From Codonopsis lanceolata (taxonomy: Eukaryota > Streptophyta > Magnoliopsida > Asterales > Campanulaceae), in NCBI GenBank assembly GCA_013146195.2, contig CM028381.1, positions 56,913,546 through 56,977,545 of the forward strand: DNA of 64,000 nucleotides. Direction: 5' to 3'. Shown here piece after piece: positions 43,690 to 55,610 of the stretch. The notes under the pieces were generated by a model. It searched no databases. It was given only the letters and a program-made list of their open reading frames with translations, and had not been told where the DNA came from. The position numbers were made by a program, and so were the translations under genes. Positions within the stretch are counted from its first letter, which is position 1, and each line of letters starts with the position of its first letter.

Positions 43690-45330
43690 CCTTAAATAAG
43701 CAAACCCGGTGGCATCCAAAGGGTTTTGTGAGAATGTTCAGCATTGATGCTCAATGGAACATATTCCGCATCGATGTTACCTTTTCCACATGATCTTTGA
43801 GAAAATGATAAACTAATATCAATGCTTTTCTTGAATGATCATCGATTTTTGAGACTGAATAGTTGATGTGTTGTCACACATACCAAGCGCTACCATGTTG
43901 TAGTCCACTAGTTGTTGTTTCATCCATGCGCTTGGAGAGCAAATCACCGCTAAAGAATATATTCTCGTCAAGGGTTGAGTTTCACGATCCTTGTTTCTGC
44001 AAGACCATGAGACAAGTCTGCTTTCAAGAAATTGACAAGTCCGCCTGGTGCTTCTTTCTGCTCACTTTGCAAAGTCGCATAACCTGATTCGAGTATCCAA
44101 CTAAATTGAAGTTGTTGGATTTTACCTCGTGATGCCTATTTGTTGTTTTTGAAACATAACGATGATACGCTTGGCGTAAAGCAAATGTGACTCCTTTGAT
44201 CTCGCCTCAAAATCTAGCAAACACAAACAAACAAGAAACATAATGTCGTCTACTAGCAAAGAAGGTAAAGAAGTGAACCTATGATTCCTCGATACTTGGT
44301 CATGTTCTCTTGTTTTCCTTTTCATCTTTGTCAAGATGGCGCCGGTAGACATTGGAGTTTCAAATCCTTTCGTGAATCAAGACCAAACTTCTTGATTAGT
44401 TCCTTTGCATATTTGGTTTGGCCGATGAAGATTCCGTCCCAAGTCTGTTGTATCTCTAGCCCTAGAAAATAGGTAAGTTCGCCCATCATGCTTCATCTCG
44501 AACTTGCTTTGCATCGCCTTCTCGAATCTTTTGCACAAGCTTTGTTAGTTGATCCAAAGATGATGTCGCCCACATAGATTTGTACCGGAGAGAATGGCCT
44601 TTGTGCTTGAGGATGAATAAAGTAGTGTCGATTCTTCCTCTCACGAATCCTTGTTCAATTAAGAACTTGGATAGAGTTTCATACCAAGCTCTAGGAGCTT
44701 GCTTGCATCAGAGAGTTTTCGAGCTTGCAGACACGTGGTCCGCTGTCTCGAGATGACAAATCCAGAGGTTGTTCCACGTGATACGCTTCTTGAAGATCAC
44801 CATTCGTAAAGGCACTCTTAACATCCATCTCGATACACTTTGAAGTCCATGAACGAGGCATAAGCTAGAAAGATTCTCGATTGCTTCTACCAAAGCAACA
44901 GGAGCAAATGTTTCATCAAAGTCAATTCCTTCTTCCGCTTCAGATCCCCCGAGCAACCAATCTAGCTTTGTTTCTCGCACATTTCCATCTTCATCTCTTT
45001 TATTTCGAATACCCACTTGGTGCCGATGACCGGATGATCGCTTCTGCCAACTAAACTCCACACCTTACATCTTTCAAACCGTTCACCTGCATATAGCTTC
45101 AATTCAGCTTATGATCTTCGATGGCTTCATCAATCTTCTTGGTTCGAGTTCGATACAAATGCATAGCAAACAAAGTTTCTTCTCGAACCTTATTTCTCAA
45201 CGAACTCCTCGTGAGATCACCAATGATTTGAGAAATGGGATGATCTCTTTGCTTCTCTAATAACTTTGAGGAAGATCACTTCGTGGATTCTTCCCTAAGA
45301 ATTCTCGAGTTGAGAAGGAGATTCACCAAA
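43690..45330 (-). pseudogene. Copia RT-RNase H remnant (Sirevirus-like)
   Basis: On the minus strand the RT is evident from RNKRDEDGNVRETKLDWL and GIDFDETFAPVALVEAI (ORF 44,708-45,061). The catalytic box is read as YVGDIIFGS (about 44,553-44,580) in place of the usual YVDD, so a catalytic Asp is lost. The RNase H end of pol (around 43,690-44,060; KSIDIS, then DHVEK-like segments) is spread over several frames. Integrase and gag would lie to the right, in or beyond gap 2. The element cannot be active. Confidence 0.65.
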
Positions 45331-45419
45331 AACTGTCAGAAGAAATAGTCTCAAAACTTTCATTTTCCTCGTGAACAAGAAGCGATGAGATCCGTAGGTG
45401 CTTGGGTAAAAACAGTAAG

Positions 45420-45519
45420 NNNNNNNNNNNNNNNNNNNNNNNNNNNNNNNNNNNNNNNNNNNNNNNNNNNNNNNNNNNNNNNNNNNNNNNNNNNNNNNNN
45501 NNNNNNNNNNNNNNNNNNN
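45420..45519. other. Assembly gap, 100 N
   Basis: Exactly 100 N. Copia sequence on the minus strand lies to the left, Tekay-like gypsy sequence on the plus strand to the right. True distance and orientation across the gap are unknown. Confidence 0.99.
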
Positions 45520-48321
45520 TTGTTGAGGTGTCTACAGTTGGGTGATTGTATGCTTCGTCGAGGTTTTATAAAGTTGTGATGTACTTGTTTGTGATGTCGG
45601 GTTTGCATGGGGTTTGGTAGTATTGCTATCAGGGATTTCGATGTGATATTGGGAATGGATTGGCTATGTGTTTACCATGCTTTAGTAGATTCTTAGTCGC
45701 TTGAAGAGGTTACTTTGCCATGCCGGAATTCGGAGTTTGTGTTTATGGGCGATCATACTATGAGAGGTATACATGTTATTTACGCTTTATGGGCTGAAAA
45801 CTTCTATCTCGGGGTGTCTTGGGTATATTACTTGTGTACTTGAGACTAGCATGCCTACTTCTATCTTGTAAGAAGTTCTAATTGTTAGTGAAGTTTCGGT
45901 AGTTAATGAATTTCGGATGTCTTTTATTGATTATGCATTACCTCCCGGCCGAGTTAGAGTTTTGCATTGAGTTATTGCCGGTACTTCACCTATCTCTCGA
46001 GCACCTTATAGGATGGCTCAGGTGAGTTGAGAGAGTTGAAGGAGCGATTGCGAGGCGCTTGATAGAGAGTTTTTTAAACCAGAGTGTGTCTCAGTGGGGT
46101 GCATCGGTTTTGTTTGTGAAAGAAGAAGGATGGTAGTTTGTGGTTATGCATTGACTATCGTCGGTTGAACGAGGTTACTATAAAGAATAAGTACCCATTA
46201 CCCCACATTGATGATCTCTTTGATCGGCTTGAGTCTGTTGTGTTTTCAAGTTAGACTTGAGGAGTGGTTACCACCGGTTGAGGGTTCGCGTGGAGGGTGT
46301 CGAACGACCTTTAAATGCGTGTTATGGCCATTATGAGTTTGTTGTGATGCCGTTTGGTCGATAAGCGCTGCCGTTTTGATGGACTTGATGAATAGGGTAT
46401 TTCATGAGTACCTTGATTGTTTTGTAGTGGTGTTCATTGATGATATCCTTGTGTACTCGAAGTCACGAGAGGAGCATGAGCATCATTTGAGAGAGGTTCT
46501 TCTTGTATTGCGTAAGAAGCTTGACTTTTTGCTAAATTTAGCAAGTGTGCTTTCGGCTAGAACAAGTTGCTTTTCTTGGGCATGTTGTGTCTAGTGATGG
46601 TATCACGGTGGATCCATCGAAGTTGAGGTTTACCAAGTGGAAGGCTTGGGTTATGTGCTTATGCTTGAGCAGCAAGGTTATTGCCTATGCTTCTAGGAAG
46701 TTGTCACCGTATGGCGAGAATTATCCGACTCATGATCTTGAGTTGGCGGCTATTATCTTTACGCTTCACAAGTGGAAACACTATCTTTATGGAGCTAAGT
46801 TTGAGGGGTATACGGATCACAAGAGTGAAATACCTTTTCTCCCAAAAGGAGTTAAATATGAGGCAGAGGGAATGGAAGATGCTCGAGGATGTCAGTGAAT
46901 GAAGTCTGTTGTTAGCAAGCATAGTGTTCTCTTTGCTAGTGCTCGTGCTACACTAGTATTGTTTGGGTGGATCAAGGAAGCTCAAGCTCTTGATCGATTT
47001 GATGAAGATTATCGAGGATTGAGTGAGAATAATACACCGAGTTCGCGATAAGCGGTGATGGGATCTTGACGTTCCAGAGTAGGATTTGCGTTCCTTCTTC
47101 TGATGAAGTGAAACGTATGGTTCTTGATGAGGCTCACAAGGCCCAGTATACGATACATCTGGGTAGTACTAAGATGTACCGTGACTTGAAGAAGCGATTT
47201 TGGTGGAATGGTATGAAGAGGAGATAGGCGAGTATGTTTCGAGATGTTTGACGTGGGCGGAGTTAAGGTGAGCACCGAGACTTCTTAGGTTTGCTTCATC
47301 CACTTGAGATTTCGGAGTGGAAGTGGGAGCATATCACCATGGATTTTGTTTCAGGGTTGCCACGTACTCGTAGATGCTTTGATGCAGTTTGGGTTATCGT
47401 TGATAGGTTGACTAAGTCTTTTCATTTTATCCCTATTGCGATTTCCTACAGTTTGAGTCGGTTAGCGACATTGTACATTCGAGGAGATTGTGAGACTATA
47501 TGGTGTACTGATAGCATTGTGTCGGATAGAGACCCAGTTACTTCTAGGTTACGGCATTCTTTGCGGGAGGCTTTGGAGTGGCGAATTTCGATCTGCGTTT
47601 CATCCCGGTCGATGGTCGGTCGGGCGATTGATCTGATCTTGGAGGATATGCTACGTGCGTGTGATATGGATTTTAAGGGTAGTTGGGATTCACATCTACC
47701 GTTGGTTGCGTATAATAACGATTATCGATCGAGCATTGAGATGGCGCCGCGAGGCATTGTATGGGCGTAAGTGTCGATCACCGATTTCTTTGGGATGAGG
47801 TTGGTGAGGCTAGATTATGGGGTTCGGAGATGGTGCAACAATCGGTGAGAGTGTGAAGGCGATTAGAGGCAGTTGCTACGGCTCGAGTAGAGAAAAGCTC
47901 GGCGACAGCAGGAGGCGAGATCTCGAGTTTCGGGTTGGTGACTTTGTGTTCGGAAGGTATCGCCCGGCAGCGGTACTAAGCGGTTTGGGAAGAAAGGGAA
48001 GCTTTCTCCCAGGTTTATTGGTCCGTTCGAGATATTAGAGCGGATTGGTTCTTTGGCTTATAGACTTGCGTTATCACCGTCTATATCGGGTGTCCATGAT
48101 GTGTTTCATGTTTCCATGCTTCGTAAGTACTTGCAGGACGAGTCACATGTCCTTACTTATGAGGAGATTACCTTTGAGCCCGATCTTTCTTACGTTGAGA
48201 AACCGGTGAGGATCCTTGATGCCAAGGAGCGAGTCTTGAGGACCAAGCGGATTCCTTTAGTGAAGGTCTTGTGGAAGAATCATAATATTGAGGAAGCCAC
48301 ATGGGAGGCGAGAGTGAAATA
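45520..48321 (+). pseudogene. Tekay-like chromovirus pol remnant
   Basis: Motifs in pol order over broken frames: protease end FDVILGMDWLCVYHAL (about 45,635), RT catalytic region VVVFIDDILVYSKS (FIDD from 46,433), and RNase H YASRKLSPYGENYPTHDLEL (about 46,690). The integrase shows WEHITMDFVSGLPRTR (47,3xx), IVDRLTKSFHF and VSDRDPVTS. The C-terminal part is AYRLALSPSISGVHDVFHVS (48,05x), then a chromodomain-like tail (RIPLVKVLWKNHNIEEATWE) ending at 48,320. The HDVFHVSMLRKY and EEATWE segments point to the Tekay/Del lineage of chromoviruses, whose C-terminal module is thought to steer integration to heterochromatin. Many stops and small deletions; non-functional. Confidence 0.75.
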
Positions 48322-48383
48322 AGGGAGAGACACCCTTACTTGTTCGAGATTTCTGGTATGAATTTAGGGACTAAATTCCTTTA

Positions 48384-48395
48384 AGTGGGGGAGGA
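48384..48395 (+). promoter_or_regulatory. Polypurine tract, Tekay-like element
   Basis: AGTGGGGGAGGA sits directly before the LTR start TGTGAGAACC, about 65 bases after the end of the coding remnant. Confidence 0.75.
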
Positions 48396-51300
48396 TGTGA
48401 GAACCCAAACCCCATTTCATGTTTGTCATCATTATAACATGTTTATAATATGTCTTTACATATTTGAGACTTCATTTCATTCATATCATGTTGGCATTGA
48501 ATTGGTTAAGATCATAATAGAGTAATGGTCTTCCATGCGTTGCATGCCTTGTTGTTGTTGTTTTGGGTGTTCGTATTAACGTGTTAGCACCTTAATAAGT
48601 CTCATGAGAGTCTTAAATACCTTGCATACAAGATTTACAATGTTCATCTTAGTTGTTTCATGCTTGGTTGGGAGTTTAGAAGCTTCGTTGCTTCGGTTGT
48701 GTTTTGTGGTTTAACATCATTGCTTGTATTGCCTTCATTTCGTCGAGAGAGAAGTTCGGTTGAGTTCTAGGCCTTGAATACAAGCCATAACCATATTTAA
48801 ACAAGCCTTATACATGTTCATAGATTGGTTGCATTTGGAAATAAGATGATCAACTTATTACTTCACAGATTCAGTCCGGTTTTTGGGCGAACTTCGGGAA
48901 AATTCTGGTACCAATCTACTAAAGAGAATTTTCTAAAACTTTAGTATGTTCTACCTACATATGTTAGTATACTCCCTGTAAAATATGGTATTTTTCCAAG
49001 GTGTATAAGTACCTCATTTAGGTCTTGACTTACGGCTGTGCCAGAATTCTGTTTTCAGGAAATCAGCTTCTGTACTTGAACTTGTAGTAGCCATATTTTG
49101 ATGAATATAAGTCCAAATTGAGTAATTTAAAAGGCTAAACTATAGTTTAAAGAGTCTAGTTTCATAAACATCAATAATCACCTCATTTGGAGGTGTGAGC
49201 TATTATGGTCGATTTTACAAGATTGACTGTCTGTTGTCCAGTTTTCTGCATTTGTGAGTTTTGAGTGGATTTGGCTAATGACTCTTGAACCCTTGCCCCT
49301 TGGCCGACCTTGGGCACTCTCAGCCACCTTTGTTGACTCTTCTAGGACTCTTGTGAACCCTTGGATCATTGCTTATCCATGGCTCACATTCCTTGACCAA
49401 TTAGAAGCCTTATAACATCCATCACTTGGATTGGGGTCTTCTAGGGAGATATATAAACACAAAATCAGACCTTCAGCCATTGTTGTTGATCTAAAACCAG
49501 AGAATCAGAGGTTGAGCTTCAAATTTCGTCCATGGAGGAGACCCTAGGTTGAAGGACCATTTCCCGGAGATCCGGTGGTCCGATTGTCGAACCGAGACCG
49601 CCAAATCGAAGCTCTTGATCATCTCTACACCAATCCTCTCTTTAATCAACCTTTCCTCCATTAATCATAGGACTAAGGTGAGTGACAATTCCCTGAGATT
49701 TTCATGTTAAATAAAATAGCATGACCCCTTCATTATAGTTGTTTTAATGTTGATTGTGAACATCTTTTGTGAAGACACAACCTTCAATTCAACATATAAA
49801 ATGTGAGTATGATTTTATGAAATCTCTATGAAGTTATGATTTTGACATTTATTAAAGCATGAATGTTGTTTGTATTAAGCTTGGGAATAACTCTTGTGAA
49901 AGAATTCGGTTCAATTCAAGGTTTAACAAAATCACCGAAACTAGGGTTTGAAACTTCGAGATTGTGTTTTAGGCTAGTTCGAGAACATGAGCGGCTTAGT
50001 TATCAAGTTCTAAATGAGCGGAGAACTTAGGAGAAGGCAATGTGATACATATAGTATCAATACTCTTCTTGGTTTAATTGTAGTAAAACTCACCGGAGTT
50101 GAATTTAGGGAGTTATGAACAATAACGACTCCACAATCAATCCCTACGACGAATGTAGTTCGTTAGACTAATGAATTAGCTTACGATACTTTGAGATGGA
50201 TTGATGAGTATGCCTTGATGTATGTGTGCTTGTAAGAATCAATCGAGTTCTTATGTGGTTTGTGTGATTATGTTAAGTAAATGCATGATCAAGAGCATGT
50301 TATAGAATGATATATCTATTTGACATGATGAATATAGTGCGTTAGACTAATGAATTAGCTTACGTGACTTTGGGATGGATTGAAGGGCATATTTGATATG
50401 TGTGCTTATAAGACTCAATCGAGTTCTTATGTGATTTATGTGATCGTGTGAAGTAAATGCATGATTGAGAGCATGTTGTAGAATAATGAATCTATTTGAC
50501 ATGTTGAATTCGCTCTTGTCGAATTCTTGTGTGATTCCTTAAGTGAGTAAACAACTACTTGTTCCTTATTTGAGATCTCATGACGAGTAAACATCTACTT
50601 GGCATTGCATTAGTCCAGCTGGCATATTTGATTGAGTCGTTGGTGTGACAATGCATCGCCGTCACGAGTTATGGGACTCGTGATAGTGATGGATTGTTAT
50701 ACCGGGTTTTTATCACACACGCCTCCTTTGTTGGCCACGGTGGGGAAGTAGCACCTTTCTTTGTAACCAAGAGAGCACATTGGAAGGTCTAAGTACCAAG
50801 GAGAGAGCTTGGTACCCGAGTAGAGAACTTCGGTACTCGAGTAGAGAACTCGATACTTTGATACACTCATCACGGGTATCATTGGCACGAATGTTAACGC
50901 GTGTATTGCAGGAGCTACGTAGCGGCATCGGTTTCATATCATATCCTCCTTATATGTGGTTTACCTTTATAGCACTTATGTGAAACAATGTGCTACCATG
51001 GATATGTGTTTTAAGTGTTTATTAAATGAACGCTTTGATTGACTTGATATTAAAAATGATATCTTGATATGTATCTTTGCATGATGCCATGACATGCATA
51101 ATTGTTAACTCACAAAGTCTTTATGACTTACCCCCTCCCTTTCTTGCTTTAGATCCGAGCCGTTCGGTACCGCTCGTTGAGGTGTTGCGAGGATTTGCGC
51201 TTGTCCGTGATCGCTTGACGAGGTTGTGTTTTTAGATGTCCTTCATTTGAACTCTTTTGTAAGGGCGTTGGGATTAGCAAGTCATTTAGACTTTGCTTTG

Positions 51301-51717
51301 GGAATTTGGTTTTGTTGTATTTATGTCTATACTTGTATTCTATTTTGAGTCTTGGCGCATGTACGCCGAGCCTTGTATAGATGTAGTATGGTTCACGTGA
51401 TTTATCTTCCGATTTGGGCATTACTTTAGCTCTTATTTATTTATGTTGTTCTCCGGCATGTTGTAGCCGTCGAGGTATATCTGCATGAAGCTGTAGTTGG
51501 GTTCCGTAGTAAAGTCGCCGATGATTTGGTATAATTGTCTTAATTGTTATATCGGTGTAAATAAAAGTTTTAAATTATTAGGCCTTTTGGTGCCGAGTCG
51601 CTTCATCGAAATGTTGCGTCACGTCGTTTTCCAAAACTGAGTCTTTGCATGTATTGTTGTCCTATTTGGATGACTTGACTTGTGATTCCATCTCGGGGTC
51701 CGGGTCGGGTCGTCACA
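48396..51717 (+). repeat. 3' LTR of the Tekay-like element
   Basis: It starts TGTGAGAACCCAAACCCC and ends GGGTCGGGTCGTCACA. At 3322 bp it is in the long range usual for Tekay LTRs. A TATATAAAC box lies at about 49,450. Directly after the right edge comes Athila-like coding sequence on the other strand, so this LTR marks the insertion point in that element (candidate 5-bp duplication AATTG, not verifiable because the other end is missing). Confidence 0.75.
50151..50512 (+). repeat. 179-bp tandem duplication in the Tekay-like LTR
   Basis: CGTTAGACTAATGAATTAGC occurs in both units, which start at about 50,151 and 50,330; the remainder of the unit (ATCGAGTTCTTATGTG, AAGTAAATGCATGAT) is repeated in order. 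A shorter 20-base repeat (GAGTAGAGAACT) lies near 50,818-50,850. Confidence 0.8.
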
Positions 51718-53807
51718 AATTGCATAGTAGTGGGTTTTAGTTCTCCTAAACCTAACTGTTTATAGACCGCGAAAGGCATCAAATTAATACTTGCTCCTAA
51801 ATCTAGCATTGCTTTCATCTTTTTAGAGCTTCCCAATGAGACTTGGATATTAAAGCTACCTGGGTCTTTCAACTTAGGTGGTAATTCGGTTGTAAAAGCA
51901 GGCTTCGTTTTCGAAACAACAATATTTTCATTGTTTTCAAACTTGTGTTTCTTAGAGTGAAGATCTTTGAAAAACTTTGCATAAGCTGGAATATTTTTAA
52001 TAACATTAAGCAAAGGTAAATTAACATTTACTTTGGATAACATATTATAAATTTCTGAAAATTGTTTGTCCATTCGGTTTTTCATAAGTCTTCTTGGAAA
52101 CAGAATTGGAGGAACATAGGGTGGTGGAGCCACATAAGGTTCCTCTTCTTCTTGATCCAACTCTTTTTCAACTTCAATTGTATCTTCTTTATTTTGAATT
52201 TGTTTATCTTTTTCTTGTTCCTTATTTGGAACATCTACTTCTACTTCTTTTTCTTTTTCTACCTCTTGTTTACTTAAGTCATTATTTTCTTTGTTACTAT
52301 CACTATCTTTTCCGGTTTCTTTTTCACTTACCTTTTCAGAATTTTCTATTGTAGCAGGCATATTAGAAGAAGGATCAGGATCACTTACCTCTTCACCTAT
52401 CACCTTACCGCTTCGCAAGACGGTGATTGACTTGACCTGCTCAGTTTGACTAGGGAACTTCCCTTCTTCTCTTTTATCTGCTCCAGAACTTTCAATGTGT
52501 TTCTTTAGATTTTCAATTTCTTCAAGCATGTACTTCATCAAAGCTGCTTGACCTTTACTAGCTACTTCTTGCTTGGGAACTTCTTCAATTCTCAACTGAT
52601 TTTGATTTGGCAACTGTGGAGGTTGTGGTGGTTGAGGTTGGAATTGTTGAGGTTGCAAAGGCTTATTTCCTCCCCAAGAAAAGTTAGGATGATTCCTCCA
52701 ACCAGGATTATATGTATTTGAATAGGGATCATTCCTTGGCCTTTGAGGGTACATATTCATAGCATTAGCCTGTTCAGAATACATAGCACTTGACGGACAA
52801 AAATTAGTAGCATGAGAATATAATCCACATAAGGCACATGCTTCTTGAATTTGCCAATTTTCAAATTGAGCTTGTGTATTTGAATTATCTTGCAATTGAT
52901 ATAGGCTCCTATTTTTACCTCTAGCACTTTTCTGTTGGGAATTAATACTTAGCATCTCAAATAATTCTTCTAGTGCTTCTGGTGTCATTCTATTAATAGA
53001 ACCACCATTGCACTATCAACCATAGTTTGTAAGCTTTGGCGAAAGACCATGATAAAATTGAAGCACTAACACATGTTGAGCCAAATTATGATGAGGACAC
53101 ATAATGAGCAGATTTTTAAATCTATCCCATGACTCATGGAATGTTTCACCTGGTTCATTTTGGAATGACATGATTTGTTTTCTATACTCCGTAAGAGATG
53201 CATGTTTGTAAAATTTACTCATAAACAAATCATATAATTGTGCCCAAGTATAAACACTATTTGGTGTTAGGTTCATAAACCATCTCTTTGCCAATTCTTT
53301 TAATGCACTGGGAAAATATTTCATTTTGATTTGATCTTCAGTCAACCCTCCTAAAGGAAAAGTACTCATCATGTATTCATATTCTCTTAAGAAACTGACA
53401 GGATCTTCATGGGGCATCCCATGAAAAGATGGTATGGCATTAAAATAATGACCTTTTAACTCAAAATTCCTAACAAAGATCGGCAAGACTAAACATGATG
53501 TCACAACATTTAATGAAGGTCTACTAAAGTCATTAATAGTTCTTTGGTTTATCACTACTTCCATATTTCTTCTTGCAGGCTCTTCTTCTCTTTGATTCCT
53601 ATTGACTGGGTCAACTAAGTTTTAAGGATTACGATTATTGTTATTCTCTTCCATTGAAGGATCAACCAAAGGATCCTCTTGATTCAATTGGTCTTGATTA
53701 TCAGGCTCGGGAGCTAGATTTTCAAAAGCTTCTTGATTTCTTCTAACAATATTTATATCTTGATTTAAGTCTACCAATTTAGGATTTAAAGATCTACGAC
53801 CGTGCAT
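51718..53807 (-). pseudogene. Athila-like gag-protease remnant
   Basis: On the minus strand the start is near 53,807 (MHGRRSLNPK). There is an in-frame TAA at 53,622, then a gag core (LKGHYFNAIPSFHGMPHEDP, ALKELAKRWFMNL, ETFHESWDRFKNLL). Stops and a one-base frame change occur at about 53,010-53,020. The frame resumes with TPEALEELFEM, a Cys/His-poor Asn/Pro/Gln-rich stretch and a Glu/Lys-rich linker. The protease start follows (LDLGASINLMPFAVYKQLGL, about 51,780), in which DLG replaces DTG as is usual in Athila. The frame is cut at 51,718 by the Tekay-like LTR. RT and integrase are not seen. Athila gag makes the particle shell; this copy is dead. Confidence 0.75.
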
Positions 53808-53965
53808 AAAAATAAATTAAAGCAATTTAAAAACAACTAACTATTAAAATAAAATAAAATAAAATCTTTTTGTATTTTTTTTTTTATGAAAACTGAAAAT
53901 TAAACTAAAAACTAAATTAAATTAAAAACTACGCTACCAACAAACTAACTACGTGAACTAGCTTG

Positions 53966-53983
53966 TCCCCGGCAACGGCGCCA
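53966..53983 (-). promoter_or_regulatory. Primer binding site, Athila-like element
   Basis: On the minus strand TGGCGCCGTTGCCGGGGA, the classical Athila-type site complementary to the 3' end of tRNA-Asp, lies six bases after the end of the 5' LTR. Confidence 0.85.
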
Positions 53984-53989
53984 AAAACT

Positions 53990-55302
53990 TGATCGATGTT
54001 TTATTTAATCTTTTTCCTTGCAAGTGAACAAGACTATTATAGAATAGTATTGGAAGCAAGGGTCGAACCCACAGAGACAAGTGATCACGAACAGTGCAAT
54101 TATTGATAGCAAATTATTATCCTAAGGGGGGGTTTTATGTTTAATTCTACTTTAACTACTCGTTATAGATGTTTAACTGATTAGACAGTAATAACGAGAT
54201 ATGAAGATCTTATGGTGAGGTGGAAATCTAGGATTCGGGTTTCACTTATATCTCCTTTATGTTCAATTCATAATAATGTCATTCAATGTCTTGGGTTCGT
54301 TCACTAAAAATAGATATAGTTTGTTGAACAATTGGTTCAGTCTCCTTCCCCGCAAAATTCATCCATTCTATATCCTAAGCACAGGAATTGTTAATCTAGC
54401 TGTCACCTAGATTTATGATCTATCTGTCACCTAGATCATGTAAGAACCTGGTCCTAACTTATCACTCTCGTGCATCGATAGGTCCAATTTATTGTGTTGG
54501 TGAGCCAATGTACGACATATGCACTTGGTCATGCAGTTATCCGCACCTCTAAGCCTTTATTATTTGCGATTACATTCATTTGTTCAAAGCAAAATAATAT
54601 AGGGGTTGATAAACAACACAATCAACAAGCATTGAATAGACATATATATAAGAATCAAAACATAAATTCGATACAAGTTACCTCCCACCTCCTAGATTAT
54701 GGATGATTTAGTTCATCATAGACAATGAACAGCACATGGAGATGATCGGATACATGATTTGATCTTCGATACTTGAAATTACAGGATCTAACTATGTTAT
54801 ACAATCTAAAACTACCTAAAAACTATGAAAAGAGAGCTTCCAGCCGTCCTCCTTCTCTTTTGCTCGACATCTGGCTTCTATATATACTCGGGAGTTGTAA
54901 TTGGATCGAATGACTGTGTGAAAATCCGAATAAGTCGCATTCTGACCACCTTGCGGTCGCAAGGTGCTGGGTACCTTGCGTCCGCAAGGTCTCCAGTGTG
55001 TTCGGCCTTGGAAATCTTGACTTGAGCCTTTTCTACCCGTACTGCCTACCTTGCGGTCGCAAGGTCTGAGGCACCTTGCGTCCGCAAGGTGTCCAGTGTG
55101 CGACTTTCATTGTTTCTTCAATTTTCCTTTTGGCCCTTCTTGAAATTTGCACTTAAAACCCTGGAGTTTCGCGTATTTTCACAATTAACCCTGAAACTTA
55201 CAAAACTCACCGAAAACATATATTAGTAACCAAAAGCCTCGTGAAATAGCATAATTTAAGTCATAGAAGTATATAAAATTGATGTATAAAATACATCGAT
55301 CA
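53990..55302 (-). repeat. 5' LTR of the Athila-like element
   Basis: Edges TGATCGATGT and ACATCGATCA are exact inverted repeats of 10 bases. The primer site lies on the left, so the element reads leftward. A minus-strand TATATATAG box lies near 54,877-54,887. Length 1313 bp. It contains four near-palindromes (see separate entry). Confidence 0.85.
54948..55090. repeat. Four ACCTTGCG..CGCAAGGT near-palindromes in a 100-bp duplication
   Basis: ACCTTGCGGTCGCAAGGT at 54,948-54,965 and 55,048-55,065, and ACCTTGCGTCCGCAAGGT at 54,973-54,990 and 55,073-55,090. The period is exactly 100 bases. Each can form a stem of 7-8 base pairs. Confidence 0.9.
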
Positions 55303-55610
55303 GTACTCAACCCTAAAAGCTCAATCCCCTGAGCAGATAGTTGCATTATCATATGTTTTGAACTTGTGACATATAGTTAAGCTAGAATAGCTTATTTAGG
55401 AGGCGATTCTGCTGAGTTGTTGGTATTTGTTTTGTTTATGTAACATCACAATTCTTCAGTAGAACTCCCAAATTGAAATGAAAATAGTACTTCCTTTGTT
55501 AATAAATTATATAAACTAGTATAGAATTATGTATATGTTTTATGATTTTGAAACAATTGTAAACGTTCAGTTTGTATTTGAAAAACACTCAATTTGCCTA
55601 AAAAACTTAC
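55303..55610. other. No gene; MITE family-2 trace
   Basis: TACTTCCTTTGTTAATAAAT near 55,490, then ATGATTTTGAAACAATTG and TTTGAAAAACACTCAA resemble family-2 MITE blocks. Otherwise non-coding. Confidence 0.4.

Noticed and set aside
52062..52354. Leu/Phe-rich ORFs resembling membrane proteins
   Set aside because: Reverse reading of the Glu/Lys-rich linker of the Athila-like gag; hydrophobicity follows from the complement of GAA/AAA codons.
53966..53983. tRNA-Asp gene fragment
   Set aside because: Position beside the LTR edge and length of 18 bases identify it as a primer binding site.
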